A DNA stretch of 64,000 nt from DATFVJ01 sp963712955 (GTDB lineage Bacteria; Actinomycetota; Actinomycetes; Streptosporangiales; Streptosporangiaceae), in the NCBI GenBank assembly GCA_963712955.1, contig CAVQKF010000010.1:1-64000 (forward strand), in the 5' to 3' direction. Both the position numbers and the translations under genes were made by a program. Shown here piece after piece: positions 60,956 to 64,000 of this stretch. The notes beneath the pieces were generated by a model. That model searched no databases. It saw nothing but the letters and a program-made list of their open reading frames with translations, and was not told the DNA's origin. Positions within the stretch are counted from its first letter, which is position 1; every line of letters begins with the position of its first letter.

Positions 60956-61410
60956 GATCGGTCCTCCATCCGCTCTCGGATCTCGGTCAGTGCCACGAGT
61001 CCTGCACGCAAGCCGTCCATCTCGGCCGGTGAGCACAGCTCGGCCAGCTGCGCGTCCACAGCCTCGACCCCGGCGCGCACCGAAGCGGCGGCGGCACGCC
61101 CTCGGTCGGTGAGCTCGATCGTCATCCGGCGACGGTCGCCCGGGTCGACGTCGCGCGCGAGGTAGCCGCGAACCACCAGGGTGTCGATCAGCTGACTGGC
61201 TGCTTGCTTGGTTACCCCGAGCTCCCGTATCAGCTCGCCTGCCGATCCGCCGCGGTTGGCCATTCCACCCAGCACGTAGGGGCCGTTGCGGGGCAGGTCG
61301 TCGAACCCCGCAGCCGCGAGGCGCACGCGGATGGCCTCGCCGTAGGCGACACGTGCCGCCCGGAGCAGTGCGGGGATCACGATCTCGTTGTCAGCATGTG
61401 GAGACCGCAC
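60952..61410 (-). CDS. MarR-family transcriptional regulator
   Basis: A 152-residue MarR regulator. The winged helix reads GLPRNGPYVLGG-like (DLPRNGPYVLGGMANRGG), then SAGELIRELGVTKQAASQLI and DTLVVRGYLARDVDPGDRRR, with MTIELTDRGRAAAASV for the wing. The dimerisation helices lie at both ends. A 15-bp palindrome at 61440-61454, about 30 bases upstream of its start, is a likely operator. MarR proteins usually repress themselves and a neighbouring gene; here the downstream gene is a remnant. Confidence 0.88.
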   Translation of the reverse strand: MRSPHADNEIVIPALLRAARVAYGEAIRVRLAAAGFDDLPRNGPYVLGGMANRGGSAGELIRELGVTKQAASQLIDTLVVRGYLARDVDPGDRRRMTIELTDRGRAAAASVRAGVEAVDAQLAELCSPAEMDGLRAGLVALTEIRERMEDRS

Positions 61411-61439
61411 ACGGCGAGAGTATCAGGTATGCCTCAGCA

Positions 61440-61454
61440 GTCAATGCTATTGAC
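61440..61454. promoter_or_regulatory. 15-bp palindrome, MarR operator candidate
   Basis: GTCAAT-GCT-ATTGAC is a perfect inverted repeat with 6-base arms. It lies between the MarR start (61410) and the transposase remnant. Further TTGAC/GTCAA copies occur nearby (61449-61472), so more than one site may be bound. Confidence 0.6.
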
Positions 61455-61464
61455 AGTCAAGCGA

Positions 61465-63195
61465 ATGTCAATCGGCACAGGGGCGAGCAGGGACGTGTTC
61501 TCAGAGGATGAGCTGGCGCAGCTGCGGGGCTTCCCGGAGCCTGCGCGTGCTGAGCTGATCCGGTATTTCACGCTCGCGCCGGCTGATGAGGCGTTCGTCC
61601 GGAAGTTCCGGGGCCAGGCAACGTGATGGGCGTGACGGTGCAGCTGTGCACGCTGCCGTGGCTGGGGTTCGTCCCTGACGACGTGGCCGCCGCCCCGGCC
61701 GCCGTGGTGGCGCGGCTGTCGGAGAAGCTGGGCATCCCGGTCGGCGCGCTGCGCGGTTACGGCGCCCGTGAGCAGACCCGCACCGGTCACCTGCGCGAGG
61801 TCGCCGGGTACCTGGGCTGGCGGACGGTCGACGGGCCGCGCTGGAAGGACCTGGAGGAGTTCCTGTTCGCGCGGGCGATGGAGCACGACTCGCCGAAGCT
61901 GCTGTTCCGGCAGGCCTGTGAGTACCTGTCCTCGTCCATGCTGGTCCGGCCGGGGGGCGGGAACGGGCCCGGGAGGAGACCTGGACGCGGGTCGCCCGGC
62001 TGCTCACCTCGCGGCGGCAGGCCGAGCTTGACGAGATGCTGGCGGTCGATCCCGTGCTCGGCCGTACGCGGCTGTCCTGGCTCGGGACTGGGCCCGTCGC
62101 GGCGACCCCGGCGGCGGTGAAGGGCGAGCTGGAGAAGCTGGCCTACCTGCGCGGGCTGGACGCGGACACGCTAGACCTGTCGGTGCTGCCGGCGAGCGGC
62201 GGCGGTTCCTGGCAGGGGTGGGCCGACGGCTGACGCCGCAGCACCTGGCACGGCGCGAGCCCGCCGCCGGTACCCGATCCTGCTCACCCTGCTCGCGCAG
62301 TCCGCGGTCGACGTGCTGGACGAACGCCTGCTGCTGTTCGACCAGGCGTGTCCGGCCGGGAGTCAGCCGCGCGGGCAGAGGATATAGGCCACGAGCGGAT
62401 GCGGGCAGCGTGGGAGGCCCGCCGCGAGCGACTGCCCCGCGATCACGGGCACCTGGCGATGATGGACGCCTCAATGGCCTACCTGCGCCAGTTCGTTCCG
62501 GACGTGCTGGCCGCCGTCCGGTTCGCCGGCGGCCCCGGCACAGACGACCTGCTCCAGGCCGTCACCATCCTGGCCGGGCTGTACGCGACCAGGGCCCGCA
62601 AGGTTCCCGATAGCTCGCACGGCGGGTTCGTGCCCGCCCGCTGGGCCGGCTACCTCGAGAAGGCCGCGAAGGACGGCGACGTCACCGCCTACCGGCACTA
62701 TTGGGAGTTGTGCGTGCTGATGGCCCTGCGCGACGGGCTGCGCTCAGGCGACGTCTACGTCCCCGGGTCGCGCCGGTACGCGGACCCGGCCTCGTTCCTG
62801 CTCACCCCGCTGCAGTGGGAGCCGCAACGGCTGGAGTTTCTGCCACGTGGCCGGCAAGCCCGCGGCGGCGGCCGACGCCCTGACCCTGGCGAACGACGAA
62901 CTGCACGCGGCGCTGACGGACCTGGAGACGCAGCTCGCACGGGGCGGCGGGCCGGGCGAGGTCCGGCTCACCGGGGACGGGGATCTGGTGGTCCCGCCGC
63001 TGACCGCTGAGGACGTGCCGGCCGAGCCGAGACGCTCGAGGCGGCCAGTGCCGCGATCGTCAACTACCACCACCGGCTGCCGATGACCCAGGCGTCCGGC
63101 ACCGGCACCCTGTCGTCGTCGGACGGGCAGCGGTTCCCGGTCAAGGGCAAGTCACTGACCGCCCGGCACCTATCCCGCTACTTCGCCCGCGGCCA
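61465..63195 (+). pseudogene. Tn3-family transposase with frameshifts and a deletion
   Basis: The ATG at 61465 starts a Tn3-type transposase (DUF4158 N-terminus): VFSEDELAQLRGFPEPARAE and LIRYFTLAPADEAFVRKFRG. It continues after a shift as LPWLGFVPDDVAAAPAAVVA, then HLREVAGYLGWRTVDG. Later pieces in other frames are FQQ-like ARLLTSRRQAELDEML, HGGFVPARWAGYLEKAAKDG and VVPPLTAEDVPAE. Next, about 85 residues are deleted and the sequence resumes as SAAIVNYHHRLPMTQASGTG then TLSSSDGQRFPVKGKSLTAR. Homology ends near 63195. The DDE catalytic domain end is missing, so it is inactive. Confidence 0.8.
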
Positions 63196-63299
63196 CATCC
63201 TGCCTCAGCCACCGGGACGGGCGCGCAAGCCAAGACAGTTCGTGCTGCACCGCCAGCCAATCGGAAGGCCACCTACGCGGACCACCCCCAGGTTCGCCG

Positions 63300-63838
63300 A
63301 CCCGCTTCCGGCCTTCCTCGGCGAGGTGGAACCGCTCCGCCTTGCCGCCCCCGGAGTTAGGATTCATGATCAGAGCGGGATGTGCCGGGCGCTCGGCCTG
63401 GAGGAGGTGGGCCGGATCGGCGCATAGTTGCCTGCGAGTCCGTTGAAGCGCGTACCGCGCGGCCAGCACGGACAAGCCGCCCAGGACCACGATGAGGCTC
63501 ACCCAGGCGCTGATGCCAGCCAAGAAGACGCCGGTGCCGAACGCCGCGAGAGATGCCACCACCACAACCACGGCTATCACCCGCACCACGCCGCGCCTCG
63601 ACACCGCGTGCCAGCCGCCGGTGCCGCAGATCAGCAGGGAGACGAACGCCAGGACAACGGCCACCACATGGGGAGCGATGGCGATGAAGAGGAGGGCGGC
63701 CACGGCCGCCAGCCCGCGCTCAGCCACCGCGGCGCCCGCACCACCGCGTGCTGCACCAGCACTTGATCCTCCCCTGACTGGCAAACCCTCCCCGCGTGCC
63801 CGTTCGGCCTGGATGTTACCATTCGCCGATGGCAACAC
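63300..63838 (-). pseudogene. Diacylglycerol kinase-like gene truncated by the Tn3 remnant
   Basis: The protein has an N-terminal domain of three to four membrane segments (AALLFIAIAPHVVAVVLAFV, VVRVIAVVVVVASLAAFGTG, AWVSLIVVLGGLSVLAARYA). The catalytic start of lipid kinases follows: HPALIMNPNSGGGKAERFHL. After RKR, at about 63300, homology is replaced by sequence leading to the transposase remnant, so most of the kinase domain is missing. The GTG at 63762 has the best ribosome binding site (GGGGAGGATCAA), but lies in another frame from most of the gene, so a further frameshift is likely. Confidence 0.65.
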
Positions 63839-64000
63839 AAGGTGCCGCGCGTGAGGCCGATGGCGCCGCCCAGGCGATCGCGGAGCGCCTGGCTGACAGG
63901 CTCGCGCAACTGGGCGGGCCGGTCCGCCAGCAGGTTGCCGAAGGGCTGCGCGAGCTGGGGTCCGTGGACCGGGCGATCTACTCCACCGTAGCGTCCACGC
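63829..64000 (+). CDS. PAP2-family lipid phosphatase, 5' end only
   Basis: The first 57 codons of a gene that runs past the window. It begins ATQGAAREADGAAQAIAERL and has AEGLRELGSVDRAIYSTVAS, the N-terminal helix that precedes the membrane segments in PAP2 phosphatases (VDRAxYxxVAxTPTP). It is divergent from the truncated lipid kinase gene, and actinobacteria often pair the two activities. The assignment rests on this short N-terminus. Confidence 0.5.
   Translation, partial: MATQGAAREADGAAQAIAERLADRLAQLGGPVRQQVAEGLRELGSVDRAIYSTVAST

Noticed and set aside
1..64000. tRNA and rRNA genes
   Set aside because: A visual scan for T-arm (GGTTCGAATCC-like) and rRNA core sequences gave no convincing hit. 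A covariance-model search was not possible.

Overview
The window is high-GC DNA (mostly GC-rich third codon positions) from an actinobacterium. A BldC-type regulator, an RsbW-like anti-sigma ATPase, an ECF sigma factor with its YciI partner, PadR and TetR regulators, DUF2252 and a KaiC-type ATPase all fit a soil actinomycete, probably of the Streptosporangiales or Streptomycetales type. No rRNA gene, tRNA gene, CRISPR array or complete prophage was recognised.

Layout. 0-3.4 kb: tail of an ISAs1-type transposase, an RsbW-like ATPase and two PIN-type toxin-antitoxin pairs. 3.4-5 kb: decayed coding sequence. 5-9.7 kb: CoA-binding protein, cysteine hydrolase, a frameshifted aldo/keto reductase divergent from its TetR regulator, and a second TetR gene divergent from a truncated F420-type dehydrogenase. 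9.7-11.8 kb: acyl-CoA dehydrogenase and an SDR lacking the usual Tyr. 11.9-12.8 kb: dead IS630 copy. 13.4-17 kb: PadR plus an ABC exporter with many single-base frameshifts. 17.1-19.4 kb: YciI, ECF sigma and VOC genes. 20.1-22.7 kb: rifampin phosphotransferase broken by one frameshift. 23.2-25.1 kb: bldC and a third PIN-like toxin-antitoxin pair. 25.2-29.7 kb: mobile-DNA graveyard with an IS66 copy interrupted by a 608-bp element, plus PadR, TIR, HicB and relaxase-like fragments and an HNH nuclease. 29.8-35.6 kb: DUF1622, DUF1269, DUF2252, an ABM-like protein and an aquaporin. 36-45.3 kb: membrane glycosyltransferase followed by an eight-gene heptose operon. 45.8-51.7 kb: HAD phosphatase, phosphate-type MFS transporter with UspA, and a secreted phosphoesterase with a coupled partner. 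52-59.9 kb: glgX, kaiC, two kaiB-like genes, a HAD/HerA-like fusion and a ferritin-like gene. 60-64 kb: relics, a MarR gene, a broken Tn3-family transposase that truncates a diacylglycerol kinase gene, and the start of a PAP2 phosphatase.

The two coherent systems are these. (1) The operon at 38.6-45.3 kb: SIS isomerase, GHMP kinase, GmhB-type phosphatase and nucleotidyltransferase match the steps from sedoheptulose 7-phosphate to NDP-heptose. With them are a transaldolase-family protein, an epimerase/dehydratase, a methyltransferase and a dolichol-phosphate-type GT2; a polytopic glycosyltransferase lies just upstream. This suggests a modified heptose moved onto a lipid carrier and then onto an extracytoplasmic acceptor. 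(2) The glgX-kaiC-kaiB-kaiB-HAD/HerA block, a KaiBC-like module in a non-cyanobacterium next to glycogen breakdown.

The window is unusually rich in broken genes. Some are clearly ancient (truncated, chimeric, deleted). Others are otherwise intact genes with one-base shifts, often at G/C runs, for which assembly error must be excluded before calling them dead.
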